In this document: positions 1-34,994 of the stretch, piece after piece
How the letters are laid out: every line of letters starts with the position of its first letter
Numbering within the stretch: position 1 is the first letter of the stretch
Origin: Cladorhizidae sp. MBARI D1340-BT2
Taxonomy: Eukaryota > Porifera > Demospongiae > Poecilosclerida > Cladorhizidae
Length of the DNA stretch: 64,000 bases
NCBI GenBank assembly: GCA_028752905.1
Contig: JAQNBH010000011.1
Location: 35,007,124 to 35,071,123, forward strand
Direction of reading: 5' to 3'
The notes under the pieces: model-generated
The model's database searches: none
Told to the model about the DNA's origin: nothing
What the model saw: only the letters and a program-made list of their open reading frames with translations
Program-made: the position numbers and the translations under genes

Positions 1-299
1 CTAGGCCATGGCCATAGGCCGTACCACTTGCGCCGCCCCTGCCACTTAGCAGCCACTCAGCATTAGCAACAGATTAATAATATTTTTACTTACCCTATTT
101 GTGGGTTCTGAGCAAAGAAAAATATATACCATTAAAGTAAATAAATATATCATTATATATCACTAAATAGCACATTGAAAGACCAAAATTTTGTTACCAA
201 AATTAAGTTGTTACGTTATAGTGAAATGAAGTTATAATTCGTTTAGTCCAAGTCAAAAATTACCATTTATTCCCCACTTAAGTTCATCAGGCCTTGGAC

Positions 300-850
300 C
301 AAGAAGGATGACAGGTCCTTCCTAGGTCAGGCAGGCTAGCATAGAGGGTTTATCCAGGGTTTTGCAGGGCTCGCTCTAAAGAAGGACCAGCCTGACCAGA
401 TTGTGTGGTCTGAATCCCTCCAGATTTTTTCGTCGGTCTGAAGGATGCCCTAAGCAGCCCTGTTCTGGCAGGACCTCATTTTGCTCAAGAGTTTCTAGAT
501 GCCTCTGTCCTAGGTCTACTCAGTCAAGTCATGCTGACAGTAGGTGATCGTGTGATTGCATTTTACTCAAAATATAGGCAATGCAAGTATGCCACCGTAG
601 AAATAGATTGTTTGGCGGTGGTGAAAGCTGTACCACATTTTTGACTCTATCTCATAGAGGTCAAATTCATTGTGCACATTGATCATGCCTTCCTCCGCTT
701 TATTCAGAGTATTGGTAAATCAAATAGCAGACTGGCTAGATGGTCAATATTTTTACAAGGATTCGACTTCGACATTGCTCATTGTCCCAGTTCACTCCAT
801 GGTAATGCCGATGGCCTTTCCTGACAGGCATGGAGTATCCCATCAGTAAT
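300..850 (+). pseudogene. Ty3/Gypsy reverse transcriptase/RNase H fragment
   Basis: Translation of the plus strand from about 441 gives a recognisable Gypsy RT-end/RNase H stretch: 'LKDALSSPVLAGP', then 'VIAFYSKYRQCKYATVEIDCLAVVKAV', an 'HIDHAFLRF' match to the usual TDH motif, and 'HGNADGLS' at the end, which corresponds to the NADALSR end of RNase H. An in-frame TGA interrupts it after 'VKAVPHF', and the 5' part (300-440) needs a frame change. No LTR or integrase accompanies it. It is a dead fragment just downstream of the last visible SRCR exon and in opposite orientation to that gene. Family assignment is confident; its extent is approximate. Confidence 0.75.
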
Positions 851-1603
851 GGCTATGGATACTATTGGGGAAAGGTGAGATGTGGTGTCACCACCTCCAC
901 GGACGGCTACTACCAAAGTGGAAGATGAAGACTAAATATTCTTATTGTTGGAACTAACTTAATCCTACAGACATCACCTTATACATGCATGTACAGGATT
1001 GTACATGAACTCAGAGTCACAAGACTCTCAATATAATTATCACAGCATTTAGCTTAGCGCTCTGCACATATACTTATCTGGAAGTAGCTTGGCTGGGCAG
1101 GGAGTCATTTTTTTAAAGGAGCCTGCCCAAGGAGAGACAATTTTGTTTCTTAATTGTATTGTATATAACTGAAAGAGTCTCATTGTGTAGAGTCTACAAC
1201 AGTGGATAATTTATTCATCTCACCACATTCTTCATCCACTATTATTTAAAATGAAAAATGCAAGAGGACTGTAATTCAACCTAACTTGCATTGTAAAGTC
1301 AAAACAAATTTTTTAATTTGTCATGTTCCATTTATGTTATAGTCAACTATAGATCTACTGGAAAAAAGTGTGTGGTATATAGAAATTAAAAAAAGCATGT
1401 TATATTTAACCTCAATATAAATATTTCCAAAAAATATTAAAAGCAAAAGAAATCGGCATATAAATTCCCTTATGTGGTGTACACAACTTGTTCACACAGC
1501 ACCGTGTTATCCCCTGTTCTATCTATAATCTTTATATACATTGTTGTTAAACTTTAACATGAATCACACATGAAAAATATCCAAGTAATGATTAATTACG
1601 TAC
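851..1603. other. AT-rich non-coding stretch downstream of SRCR exon A1
   Basis: No coding exon seen. Because exon A1 ends in a GT donor, this stretch should be the start of the next intron of the SRCR gene. Parts (about 1240-1560) resemble the sequence downstream of the other A-type exons, for example the 'cacaacttgttcacacag' motif also present near 4240-4260. No A or B exon lies in 1-1600, so the gene continues beyond the left edge or has been broken by the retroelement fragment. Confidence 0.5.
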
Positions 1604-23804
<22,201 letters not shown>

Positions 23805-25500
23805 CTTTAATTAAAATAATAATATCATATATATTGCAGATTTTTTTTTAAACAAATACATATTCTTATACAAGCTGTTTGAAATTTAGCCAAACACTTT
23901 TATAAATTTTAAAAGATCCTTTATGCATGATTCCAATGATGCATTTAAATTAACTAATTTCTATCCCGATTTTTATTGATCATTATTGATAACATTACTA
24001 ATCTATTTTGGCAAGGATTAGAAAGTTAGGTGTAACTATTAGAAATTCCTACTCAGCTCACATATATATCAGAATGTATGGAGGTCACTGTTTGCTAAGT
24101 ATTTAGCTACAACTTTATAAAGAATAAACAAATCCATTTAAATGGTATAGTGCAGCTAGCTCTATTTTGAAACCAGAGAGTTCTGTTTGAATATTGTTTA
24201 TTCAAATTCATCTTGATTTTCCTGACAATATGATGATATTCATAATATGTGTGATTTTATTTTGTTGCATCGCAGATACAGTGCAACTATATTCTATTTA
24301 GGTATTGTTCACAGATGAAAGAATGTCATTTTCCACATGATGCATAAATGGAGCTTATTGACGGCAACTGATAAATGCTATGTAAATATTACCTTATTTA
24401 TAAACATCAGAACAATAAAAATAATAGGGTAGGCATTTTTTCAAAACAAAAGTAGACACATCTAGCACAATAGAACAATTTGCCTTAGGTTAAGATAGAG
24501 GACATCATGGAATTTTTTGGTGTTTTTTAGTTTTAATGATTCTTACAAAATGGGTACTTAATTCACCCTAGTAAAACAATTTGTTTGTTTTTGCTTATTC
24601 ACTTCCTGCATGCGGTCTTCTATTTATAGTGCATGCAAAAGACCAGTGATACATGTACAATGTGTGGATTACATCAGATTATACCAAGTTCCATTGAAGT
24701 GACCTTAATTCAAAGATCTTTGATGGGCTATTGTCATGCATGTATCATTAGCTGAGCAATCTCCAGCTATTGAGTGTGGAGTATGTCATTTCTACAGATA
24801 GGTTTGAGTGCATGATGCTAACTAAGTTCTGTATACCTATTTAATTCACAAGCAGAAGATTTTCACTGGCTTTGGAAATATATAGCTATGTATGGAATAT
24901 AGTGTGTGTTGACCACTTTGAGAGTCACAGGCTAATATCTCAAGTTCACAACTGACCAGTTTGGTAAAGTTGTTCCAGGAATTAATAGCTTATCTTACCT
25001 AATACCTTATTCTGTTGCATCCATGCAATGTTAAAGAATGAAAGCGCAGCAAGTGTCTCTGTCTGAGGTGGTGATATATGTGGTATCTTAGAAGGGCCAT
25101 CGTGTGCAACTGTTTGCTTAAAAATAATATCTGAGAGCAAGAAGGGCCATCCATCTCTTCAGTCTAGCAGTGGCAAAAAATAGAACGCCTGTATTGGTCC
25201 TGAGATTGACAAGAGGGGATCTTGATCCTGAGTAATCTGGATCAACAATCCCAACCCAAGCAAAGCCCAAACTTATGATATGTGTTTGGTTTATTTGTCT
25301 CTGTTATTGATACTTAGATCCCATCATTAGCTTTAGTATAGATGCCTATACTAAAATGGATAAAGAAAATAAACTTCAGAAATGGAGTGTGAAGGATCCC
25401 CAGACATAGATCACTCTTAGATAGACACTACCATAACATAAAATATGGTCAACCCAGGCAGTGGAGCATCAGCCACCAGAATATCCTGACAAAAACCAGA
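23805..25500. other. Non-coding: repeat-unit intron up to about 24.93 kb, then unrelated DNA
   Basis: From 23805 to about 24930 the sequence matches the between-pair introns ('gatgcataaatggagctt', 'cttcctgcatgcggtcttc', 'gttccattgaagtgacc'), as expected upstream of B8. Then the similarity stops with no A exon and different DNA begins. No exon recognised in 24.93-25.5 kb. Confidence 0.6.
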
Positions 25501-25509
25501 CTTAGTATA

Positions 25510-27330
25510 CTGATTGGATATTCTTAAAGATGAAAATCCAGCCAGTCGAATTGATGTGATGGTTAATAGTGCCATTCAGGTATGGATGAATGACGATAAG
25601 CAGTAAATTGTGCGTATCATAATATTTTTGGCTAAGCAAGGTCTTCCTTTTCATGGTGATGATATAAAGGATCTTAAGCTTAGTAAGAATCTGGGAAATT
25701 TTCTTGCATTGCTTAAATTTTTTACTGAAACAGATGCAATCCTATTTAACCACCTCAACAGCCCTAAAGCAAAGAATGCAACTTACATTACTCCAAGATC
25801 ACAAAATGATATCGTCAATGTTATTGGGTATGATGTAATCCGTGCTGATATCATTGCTGAAGTTTAGAGAAGAACAAAATATTTCTCTGTTTTAGCAGAT
25901 GAAGTAAGTAGTTATAATGTAGAGCATTTAGCCATCTGTCTTTGACTCATCGATACTGACTGCACCATTTGAGTGGAATTTATAACATTTTTAAAAATGG
26001 AAAGGATTCGAGTTGTGGATATCTCTGATAATATTATCAGATTCCTAGAGAATCTTGGGTTGTTATTGAGTTAATTGCTTGGCCAGGGTTAAGATGACGC
26101 TGCAGCAATGAGTGGAGAAGGGGCAGGTTTTCAAGCAATCATTTGTGAAAGCCAACCTAATGCACTTTATACACACTGTGATGGCCATTCACTCAATCTT
26201 GAAATCTTGAACTCTTCCTCAGTTCCACCTATCAGAAATTGCATTGATTACATCAATATTTTTACTCAGTTGATCAAATACTCTCCAAAAGAGAGGGCCT
26301 TCTTAAATCTATTGTTGCACAAGAGATACCACAACTCACCAAATGGAGTACCTCTTCTTAATGTTTGTGTGACATGCTGAGTTGAAAATATAAATGTTTG
26401 GGAGCATTTTTTGCCAGGCACATCCTTTTTTAATTATGAAGTGTGAAGTAGTACTTTACGGAGGCAGCAACTTTCCTCTTTATAGTGATGGGTGGATTCC
26501 AGAGGATAAGAGAAATGCTCTTGCTCACATGAAAGCTCTAGAATTATTTGAGCTCATATATTCACTTGTAACGCTCTTTTATTCACTGTTTTATCTAAGA
26601 GATGCTTTTGTTAAGCTTCAGAGCAAAAACCAAGACATAGTATCTGCAGTGTCAATTGTCATGGAAAGCTGTTGCCAGATCAAACAATTGAGAGAAGACA
26701 TTGATAGTTATTGCCAGCGTATATATGAACACAGCAGCAGAATTGCTAAAAATATCCACTATAACTATGTCCATGCCGCATGTAGTTCCCATCAACAGAA
26801 TCGTTCTAATCCTGAGTTTACTTTCATTGAAGATTATTTCAAAATAAGTGTTGGTATTCCATCATCTCATAACTGATATATCTTCCAGATTTACTGCTCA
26901 TAGCAAGAAAGCAGCTTTACTTCAAGGATTGATGCCTGCAATAACATTCTACTTGGATTATCTTCCTAATCCTTCTATTATTGATGAAGAACTTCACCTC
27001 TGGAAATCAAAAATAATGGTTGAAAGTGCCAATGGAAAACAGGCCTACTTCACTAAGTGAATGCTTGAAAAAATGTTCCAATGCCATTCCAAATATTTTC
27101 TCTCTAATGAAGATTTTTGCTACTATTCCCCTCGGTTCATGCTCATGTGAATGATCAGCATCTTCACTTAGAAGATTAAATAATTACCTGAGATGCACTC
27201 AAACGGAAGAAAGGCTAAGTGGATTCATATAAAATATGTGACGGAACTTAATATGGATTGTATATGTAAATATTTTTTAACAAATATCCAGGAAGAATGG
27301 AGAAAGCAAGTTTGCTCTTTGATTAAGAAT
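25510..27330 (+). pseudogene. hAT-superfamily transposase, decayed (ZMYM/DUF4371-like)
   Basis: Plus-strand frames join into a decayed transposase. A N-terminal part has 'ENPASRIDVMVNSAIQ', a stop, then 'FLAKQGLPFHGDD', 'GNFLALLKF', 'NATYITPRSQNDIV' and 'FSVLADEV', which matches the DUF4371 region of ZMYM/TTF-type hAT proteins. A middle part has 'AAAMSGEGAGFQAII' and 'HCDGHSLNLEILNSSSVPPIRNC'. A C-terminal part has 'LRRLNNYLRCTQTEERLSG' (the hAT dimerisation end) near 27170-27230. In-frame stops and frame changes (for example at about 25605, 25865, 26380 and 27060) rule out an intact protein. Terminal repeats were not identified. Confidence 0.8.
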
Positions 27331-27589
27331 TATTGATTCCCACATATATAACTGTACTACTAATGTTATATGTCAAGATTACATCATGATCAATTAACTC
27401 GTAATTTCCATATTCATTTTCATTATTTATAGGATAGTATCTATAGAGGATGTCTTCTCCTGAAATATGGTATTGGTAGTAGTCAGTGAGTACAATAATA
27501 TCACTTTCATTTGCACTGGGTTAAGTAAAGGGAAATCCTTTGTCTAAACCCCCCTATCGAAAATCCTGCATACGGCCTGCTCTATGTAT

Positions 27590-29500
27590 TTTACTGTTCA
27601 TGCCATGATCCGACCCAGAGCTAGTAACCTATTTAAAGCGGCCAGCCACAGAGTCAGGCCAGTCCGTCCTTATCTGTGCAAGTATCCTAGAACTAATAGC
27701 AAGTTATTCTGTTTGTACACACAATAAGCTAATATGATCCACAACACTGGTGGCAGCGACTGAGTGTTACCCACATCAGATGAAAACACAGCAGCAATGG
27801 CTTAGAAAAGCAGGAAGAAACTTCCTGTCATGGACCTTAAGGATGTAGATGCCTCAGAGGCAGACATCTCTCAACCTCAGGTACATGATGATATGACTCA
27901 ACTGGTCCCCAAGATGCAGAGATGATAAATCGAATGCAGTGATAGGAGAGTGACAGCTGACAAGGAGCATCAGAAACAAACAATGGATGACATTGGTGAA
28001 AACGCAGAAGCAAGCAGAGGTCACCAGGCAAAGAAATGATCACTACCAAGAAGAAGTCGAATGATGCGATGCAGAGGAAGAACTCAAATGCATGGAACTG
28101 GAGGCCGTGGAGGCTTACTGGCTTGGAAAGTGAGAGAAGATGGGCGGGTAAGGATGCCCCTAATCTGGCACCACTGATGGACATGGTAAGGTTTCCCAGA
28201 CCTTTTCAAGGACATCACCATGTTCAAATAGTGGGTGAAGGAAGTCACAGATATATAGAACTTGGTCTCCATGGAGAAGATCCTTCAACTCAGGCCAGAT
28301 GATATGCAGACTTGGGTACAAGACCACTACCCCAAAACCTACATAGAAGCAGGATGGTTTGGATATGACTACCATGCTAACAAACCAGAGCTGAAAGCCA
28401 TTATCTGCCTAGATCGACAGTGAGTGGAGATCGTTACTGACCCAGATCTAACCAGGCAGTGTCACTCTTTGTGCAGGGTGAGTGGACAATGAGCAGACAC
28501 TCTCATCACAGACACTAGATGCAACATGTCCCAGGTAGACCCAAAGTAGATACCAAAAATGTTGTCAATGAAGGAATGACCCACATCTGCTGCACCCACT
28601 GTGATATAGAGAGCTACTCCAGTACTACGGTGACACTCTAAGTCAAGGGAGTGACCTCATCCATGTGGATGGCTGTCAACAACCAGACACCATAGATGCC
28701 ATTCTTGGTTCTTATGTGTGCAACATCAAAGCTCTGGCACACGATACCACCAGGTATCCACACACTCCTTCCTCCTCAAAGTCTGACACAGGTCCGTTAA
28801 CTGGCATAGAGACAGATATCCACACCAATATCGAGTTACATTCTTCTACAGATGTGACTGACCAACTCCCGGTGCCCTGCCCTATCCCAGGCTCACATTC
28901 TCCACCACCCACTGCAGATGTTGCGTTCTCCAAAGGTGGCCACTGCACAGACCTTCATCACCCCCAAGACCAAGAAGGACATCCGGTGCATTAAAGGTTT
29001 AGCTAGCTAATATAGATGTTTTATTCCAGATTTCACCACAACAGCTATGGCACTTACCATCCTCACCCAAAAAGATCTGCCTTAGTGCTTCAAGTGGGAC
29101 AACTCCCACCTTGCAGCCTTCGATCAAGCCAACCAAATCTCCAGAGCCCAGTCTATTTATAATAAAGTTTGATAATTCAGATATTGGCATTAAACTGTCC
29201 TGAGCCAGATCGACGAGGTTGAAGGAGAAAATCCCTTAGAATTATTCTCTCGGTAGCTGCTTCTGAGGGAGAACAACTACACAGCACTCAAGAACAAATG
29301 CATTGCGATCACGGAGGGCATCAACACTTTTAACATATATGCGACAGGAGGAGAGTTTTACATCATCATAGATCATAACTGCCTACTCTCACTCGATGTA
29401 TCCTTCGCCTCCAAACCTAGCAATAGACTACCAACATCACACTGGCTCCACTAATGGCAATGCAGATGACCTATCTGGGCAGGCTTGAATTAATCAAATA
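27590..29500 (+). mobile_element. Ty3/Gypsy LTR retroelement remnant
   Basis: Upstream of 27747 is LTR-like sequence with a 'tatttaaagcggccagcc' promoter-like box, ending '...caca' before a probable primer-binding site 'ctggtggcagcgac' (27747-27760). Gag-like frames with stops follow to about 28500. From about 28975 to 29490 the plus strand carries the end of reverse transcriptase ('KKDIRCIKGL', 'RFHHNSYGTYH', 'AAFDQANQ') and RNase H ('KNKCIAITEGINTFNIY', 'FYIIIDHNC', 'NGNADDLSGQA'). Most of RT and all of integrase are missing and stops are frequent. No 3' LTR seen. Confidence 0.72.
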
Positions 29501-29604
29501 CACAATGGTGATGTGCATGTTTGCACTTTTAATTAATTTGAATTAGCGAGAAAAAAGTAGAAATTTGTTTCCTGTTAGTTATAGTGCAGTGGTCAAATGA
29601 GTTC

Positions 29605-32600
29605 ACGCATCAGTTCTCCATTAGAAGTGCCCCTCAAATCTCGTGCATATTATTGTGTACAATTTACGATGTAGTACTTTCATAATAATGTTAATATGGA
29701 ATTGCATCATTGAATGAATTCTAACTTGGTTTATGATATGCTCATGTTGGTGTGCTTTTTGTGTGTTTTAGAATCAAATTGTTTCAGTGAAAGAAAAAAT
29801 GAATGCAGTGAGACATGCTAGCAAGTTCTAGAAATATTTTCTTACAATTATTTTTACACATTATCTCCAGGCATAGACTGTATCAGTATAATAATACAAC
29901 AAAACAGCAACTTTATATTTGATTACGACATTCCACTGCCATCAAATATGATAAAACTTGCTCGAAATCTATAACTCTGCAGTCAAAGTTAGTAACTTCA
30001 ATGTCCTATCCAGTTATAATAGCCACCAAAAAGAGAAGTAACCACACGGAAACTGCAAGTCAATAACTTGTTCTTTATTCTCCCACTATTTACCACCACT
30101 GCTACTCTATTGGCTATATCTAAACCTTTGGTTACTACTATGCACTGTCCAAGATCATTCTCCCAACTACAAGAGACTAACCAGGGCTATTTTCCCTAAG
30201 TAATTTCAATACTTTCCACAAACATCATTCACTACTAAAAGAAACCTTCAAACATCTCTTTAAGCTATGTGTATAAGCAATGATCAAGCATTTGATGTCT
30301 TGGTGGCTCTAAGACATACACGAGCATGGCATAGGAGAGTAACTGAAATTTCACTTAGAGAAAGCATTATTCGTATTTGTGGGTCTGTCATCTTTATTTC
30401 CATGGATTTAGCAACCATAAGTGAACATTACATGAAGTAACCTCAGCACAAATACGAGCCTAGCAATGAACCTATCATTGACTGGGCACTTACCACAATG
30501 ATGGGGGGGAAATATATGCACCTCTATCCTGCAAAACACACTTGAAGTCATACTCACTTATGTTATAGAGCAATAAGCTTGGCAGGACTTTCTTATCAGG
30601 ATCATCTCACCAGGAACAATGGATTTTCTGGTCTTTACCATAGTTACACCAATCAAAAACACCAGCTTTAGAAATAGAATATTACTCCATTTAATCAATA
30701 CCTAGCAGCAGTAGATCTTGGACTGATATACCGAGTTACTAGGGCTGTTGATTAGCTGCCTTTATGGTGGCTAATATTGTTTCACAAGTTTAGTGCTTAC
30801 TACTGCCAAGTATAGAGAAGTAACCATGCACACTCTTAGCCTCTAGTCAAGAAGGTGATGTCGAAGTTATATATATATTTTTTTAATAAGGATATAGCTA
30901 TTTTCAGAAATATAATATAATAAGCACTTTCTCAATAATCAACTTCAAATTTTATTCACTCGACCTAAGCCTAGAGCATCTAGTCGAAACTTCGATTGTA
31001 TTCACTCAACTGAAGGCTGCATAGAGCTTCCAGTCGAAACTTCGATTGAATCCAATTTGAAGTTGATTATTGAGAAGGTGATTATAATGTTATTTTTCAG
31101 CTGGGAATTGATTTGAGTATATAAATATACTTTCAGTTTGGTGTGAGAATCAGCTACATTAAAATAAAAAATAAAAATATTGCTACATTTTTCTAAAGTA
31201 CTTCCAAGTGTCTCAAAAGCATATGGATTCTGAGTGATAGACACTAAGTATAAGTACTTGTGTAGTGTTACATAGTCCAGAAACAGCACTAAAGTCCTGA
31301 AAGGTTTTATCCATGTTAACAGCAACGATCAACAGGTCCTTTTGGGGCTGAATTCCTGTCCTCAAATGGGACATTCCTGCAAGTCTACATCAATTTGAGT
31401 AATTACTTATTTTTAACTTAGCAAGCTCCCACATATGGGTCAAGTGGCCACTGGGCACTTTGCAAGTAGCATGCAGTTGTTCAATATACTTTTGATACAA
31501 AGTGCAACCTACCTTTTCTTCAACTAGTTGATGCCCCTGTGTGTTGTATACTGCCACTGCTTAAAGTAAGACATGCTGTACAACTGTAAAAACAAATAAT
31601 AGGTGTACCTGAGGCCTAATTTAATTTGTCTTGAAAAGTTCTACAAAGCAAAGTTACTGTTTTAGGATGTTGTTGGTAGAGTCAGTGCCTGGTTATGGTG
31701 GATAGAGAGGGGGTTGGATGGAGTGGGAGAGTGGAGTTATATAGTCTATTCTTGAATTCTTGAGTTAACTGGTAATGCAATCTTTCTAAACTATCTAGAG
31801 TGACTTTAAACTTATAACAAGCTTGAAAGGGTAATGTATGGGTTATTAACATTAATTAAGGTGGAAGATACAATTAAAAAAATTAAAGTGTAATAAAAAT
31901 TTGTCGTACGAACTTTAGAATTCCATATATCTGCATACTTCACTTTATGAACTTGGTATAAAACTTAAAATATATAACTCTCATGCCTTTGATATTTACA
32001 TAATGTACAACCATGCCCAATTACAGACGGGCAAACTTCGTTACCTCTAAACCTGCATGCCCCCCCCCCAAAATTGTCTGCAGTCTTGCCCCTAATTGGA
32101 AACCACTAGTCAGTTGAATTTTAGTACCAATGGCCGGAGGAAATCCCACTCTAAAAATGAGTGTTTTCATTGGGCGTTAAAACATTAGAATGTGGTCAAG
32201 CACGCAGGTGTGTAATTTATTTCAATTCTTAACCAACTCGCATTATCACTTACAAATATTTTAGTCCTTAAAAAAATATTTATTGTTGGTAAGGCAAGCT
32301 CTAGCTACAGGTAATAATTTCAACTGTCTATAGAATTTTCCAATTAAGAGCTAGAACTGCAGAAAATTTGAGCTTGCCTGTAACTGGAGTATGGTTTGAC
32401 CTACACAACAGATTTTAGTGCCAAAGAAAAGTACATAGAGAAAACTGTTTTGTTAGTATTAGGTCAAATTCATGTAGAGAAGTATGCAGATTCAATAGAG
32501 CTTCAAAATCTGTACAACAAGGTTATATTTCACTTGGTATCGGCTCCCCGGAAGATAAACCTGGTATAATAATTATTAATATTGAATCAGGAATGCAATA

Positions 32601-32900
32601 ATAACCCTAGCAATTTTCTTTTCTTTTTTTAATTGAACTATTATTATATTTTTAAGCTTTGGTCTATCATATTCTTGACAGACATTTTGCTAACAGAGCA
32701 TACCATACTGTGGATGCATGGCTGGACTTTTACGGATAATACAATGCAAATCTAAAACATATAAATCCATCCAATGTAATGTTAATGTGGAATGCTGGAA
32801 AAATATTTTCATATGCCAAGGAGACTTACTTCAATTTGAGGGGCTAGAATTAAAAATGCAAATTGGTCTACCTGCATATAGCTCACATGGATGCATCCAT
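29605..32900. repeat. Diverged duplication unit, copy 1
   Basis: First of three clear copies of a unit of roughly 3 kb. Landmarks: 'ttctccattagaag' (29610), 'tagactgtatcagtataataa' (29875), 'ttcaatactttccac' (30207), 'gatcttggactgatata' (30713), the foldback element at 30925, 'gcatatggattctgagtgatagac' (31218), the foldback at about 32024-32395 and 'aatcaggaatgcaataat' (32585). No protein family recognised. Some minus-strand splice-like junctions are shared between copies, for example a short open stretch before GTAAGT near 30490. Confidence 0.7.
30925..31089. repeat. Foldback/MITE-like element
   Basis: Left arm 'ctcaataatcaacttcaaat' and right arm 'atttgaagttgattattgag' are perfect inverted repeats. 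Between them lie repeated 'catctagtcgaaacttcgat' blocks. A second, nearly complete copy is at 34832-34994, and pieces occur in SRCR introns and at 63.9 kb. Confidence 0.8.
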
Positions 32901-33714
32901 TTAAATCATGTTGCAAAATTTTGTCCAGTACTTCAGGGAAAAAATTAAGTAACTAATTATTCCAATTGATGTACACTTCCAGGAATGTCCCATTTGAAGG
33001 CAGGAAGTCAGCCCAAAAAGTACCTGTTGATCGTTGCTGTTAACATGGATAAAACATTTCTGGTCTTTACTGCTGTTTCTGGGTGTCATTCTGCTATGTA
33101 ACACTACACAGGCACTTATACCACTGTCTATCACTCAGAATCCATATGCTTTTTAGAGATTTAGAAGTACTTAGAAAACTGTAGCAATAGCTATTAGCTT
33201 TTTTTTGGTGGAGCTGCAATGAAACTGCACTACTCAAACTAATTGGTGTGAATAGTCAATAACTTGTTCTTTATTCTCCCACTACTTACTGCCACTGCTA
33301 CTCTATGGGCTATATATATCTAAGCTTTGGTTACTATACACTATCCAAGATCATTCGCACAACAACATGACTACAAGGGTTATTTTTCCCCGAGTGATTT
33401 CAATGCTTTCCAGAAACAGACAAATTTCATTGACTACTAAAATAAACCTTCAAACAAACTCTTATGCTATGTGTATAAGTAGCATTTGATGTCTTGTTGG
33501 CTCTAAGACATACATGAGTATGGCTTAGGAGAGGACCTTAAATTCCACTTAGAGAAAGCATTATTCGTAGTGTGTGAGTCTGTCATCTTTATTTCCAGGG
33601 ATTTAGCAACCATAAGTGAACATTACATGAAGTAACCTCAGAAGAAATAAGAGCCCAGATATCAACCTATCATTGACTGGGAACTTACCATAATTCTGGG
33701 GGGGGGAAACATAT
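32901..33714. repeat. Junction with an inverted and a partial direct copy of the unit
   Basis: At about 32969-33160 the plus strand reads the same block that is on the minus strand at 31210-31400 and 35100-35300 ('cctgttgatcgttgctgtta'), so it is inverted relative to its neighbours. At 33250-33710 a direct partial copy of 30058-30510 follows ('aataacttgttctttattctc', 'gaacattacatgaagtaacc'). Confidence 0.7.
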
Positions 33715-34831
33715 CATAATTGATGCAGTGAGAAACTATGTGATACATGGAATGTAGCTAACAAGTTCTAGAGATATTTCCTTACAATTATTTTAACACA
33801 CTACCTTCTGGTATAGACTGTATCAGTATAATAACACTACAAAATGGCAACTTTGTAATGTTTACGGCTTTCCACTGCCATCAAAATTAATAAATCTTTC
33901 GAAATATATAACTCTGCAGTCAATGTGTTTCTCCTGTCCAGTTATAATAGCTACCACTAAGACGATTAATCCGCACTACTCTAAAAGACTAATTAGTGTG
34001 ATAACTTGTTCTTTATTCTCCCACTATTTACTGCCACTGCTACTCTATTGGCTATATATATTTTAACTTTGGTTATTATACACTGTCCAAGATCATTCTC
34101 CTAACAACATGACTAACCAGGGTTATTTTCCCAGAGTGATTTCAATGCTTTCCAGAAACAGACAAATTTCATTGATTACTAAAAGAAACCTTCAAACAAC
34201 ACTTAAGCTATATGTAATAAGCAATGATCAAGCATTTGATGTCTTGGATATACGCGGGTATGGCATAGGAGAGTAACTTAAATTCCACTTAGAGAAAGCA
34301 TTCATAGAGTGGGTCTGTCATTTGTATTTCCATGGATTTAAACAAACATAAGTGAAAATTACATGAAGTAACCTCAACAGAAATACGAGCCTTGCTATGA
34401 ACCTATCTTTGACTGGGCACTTACCACAATTATGCGGGGAAAAACATAATCACTTCTATCCTGCAAAACACATTTGAAGTCACATACTCACTTATGTTAT
34501 AGAGTAATGAATAGCTGGGGACTATCTTATAAGGATCAACTCACCAGGAACAAAGGATTTGCCGTTCTTTACCATAGATACACCAATCAAAAACACCAGC
34601 TTTAGTAATAGAATATTACTCCATTTATTCAATACCAAGCAGCAGTAGATCTTGGACTGAGATACTGGTTATTAGGGCTGTTGCTGCCTTTATGCTGGCT
34701 AATATTTTTTCACAAGTTTAGTGCTTACTACTGCCAAGTATAGAGAAATAATCATTCACACTCTTAGCCTCATGTCTAGAAGTAGGTTATATATATTTTT
34801 TTATAAGGATATAGCTATTTTCAGAATATAT

Positions 34832-34994
34832 TAGCACCTACTCAATAATTAACTTCAAATTGTACTCACTCGACTGAAGGCTAGAGCATCTAGTCGAAAC
34901 TTCGATTGTATTCACTATACTGAAGGCTAGAGCATCTAGTCCAAACTTCTATTGAATCCAATTTGAAGTTGATTATTGAGAAGGTGATTATAAT
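34832..34994. repeat. Foldback/MITE-like element, second copy
   Basis: Same arms and interior as the element at 30925-31089, in the equivalent place within duplication copy 2. It was therefore probably copied with the unit rather than inserted separately. The left arm has one change ('ctcaataattaacttcaaat'). Confidence 0.8.

Noticed and set aside
27837..28375. Overlapping minus-strand open frames in the 28-kb region
   Set aside because: Antisense of the decayed Gypsy gag region; no domain recognised.
30600..34625. Hydrophobic stretch 'LKLVFLIGV' before GTGAG in two copies as a signal-peptide exon of the SRCR gene
   Set aside because: The donor phase fits phase 1, but no in-frame ATG precedes it and one copy has a stop just upstream. 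Joining it to the nearby short exon-like stretch gives an immediate stop. Kept only as a remark on the repeat block.
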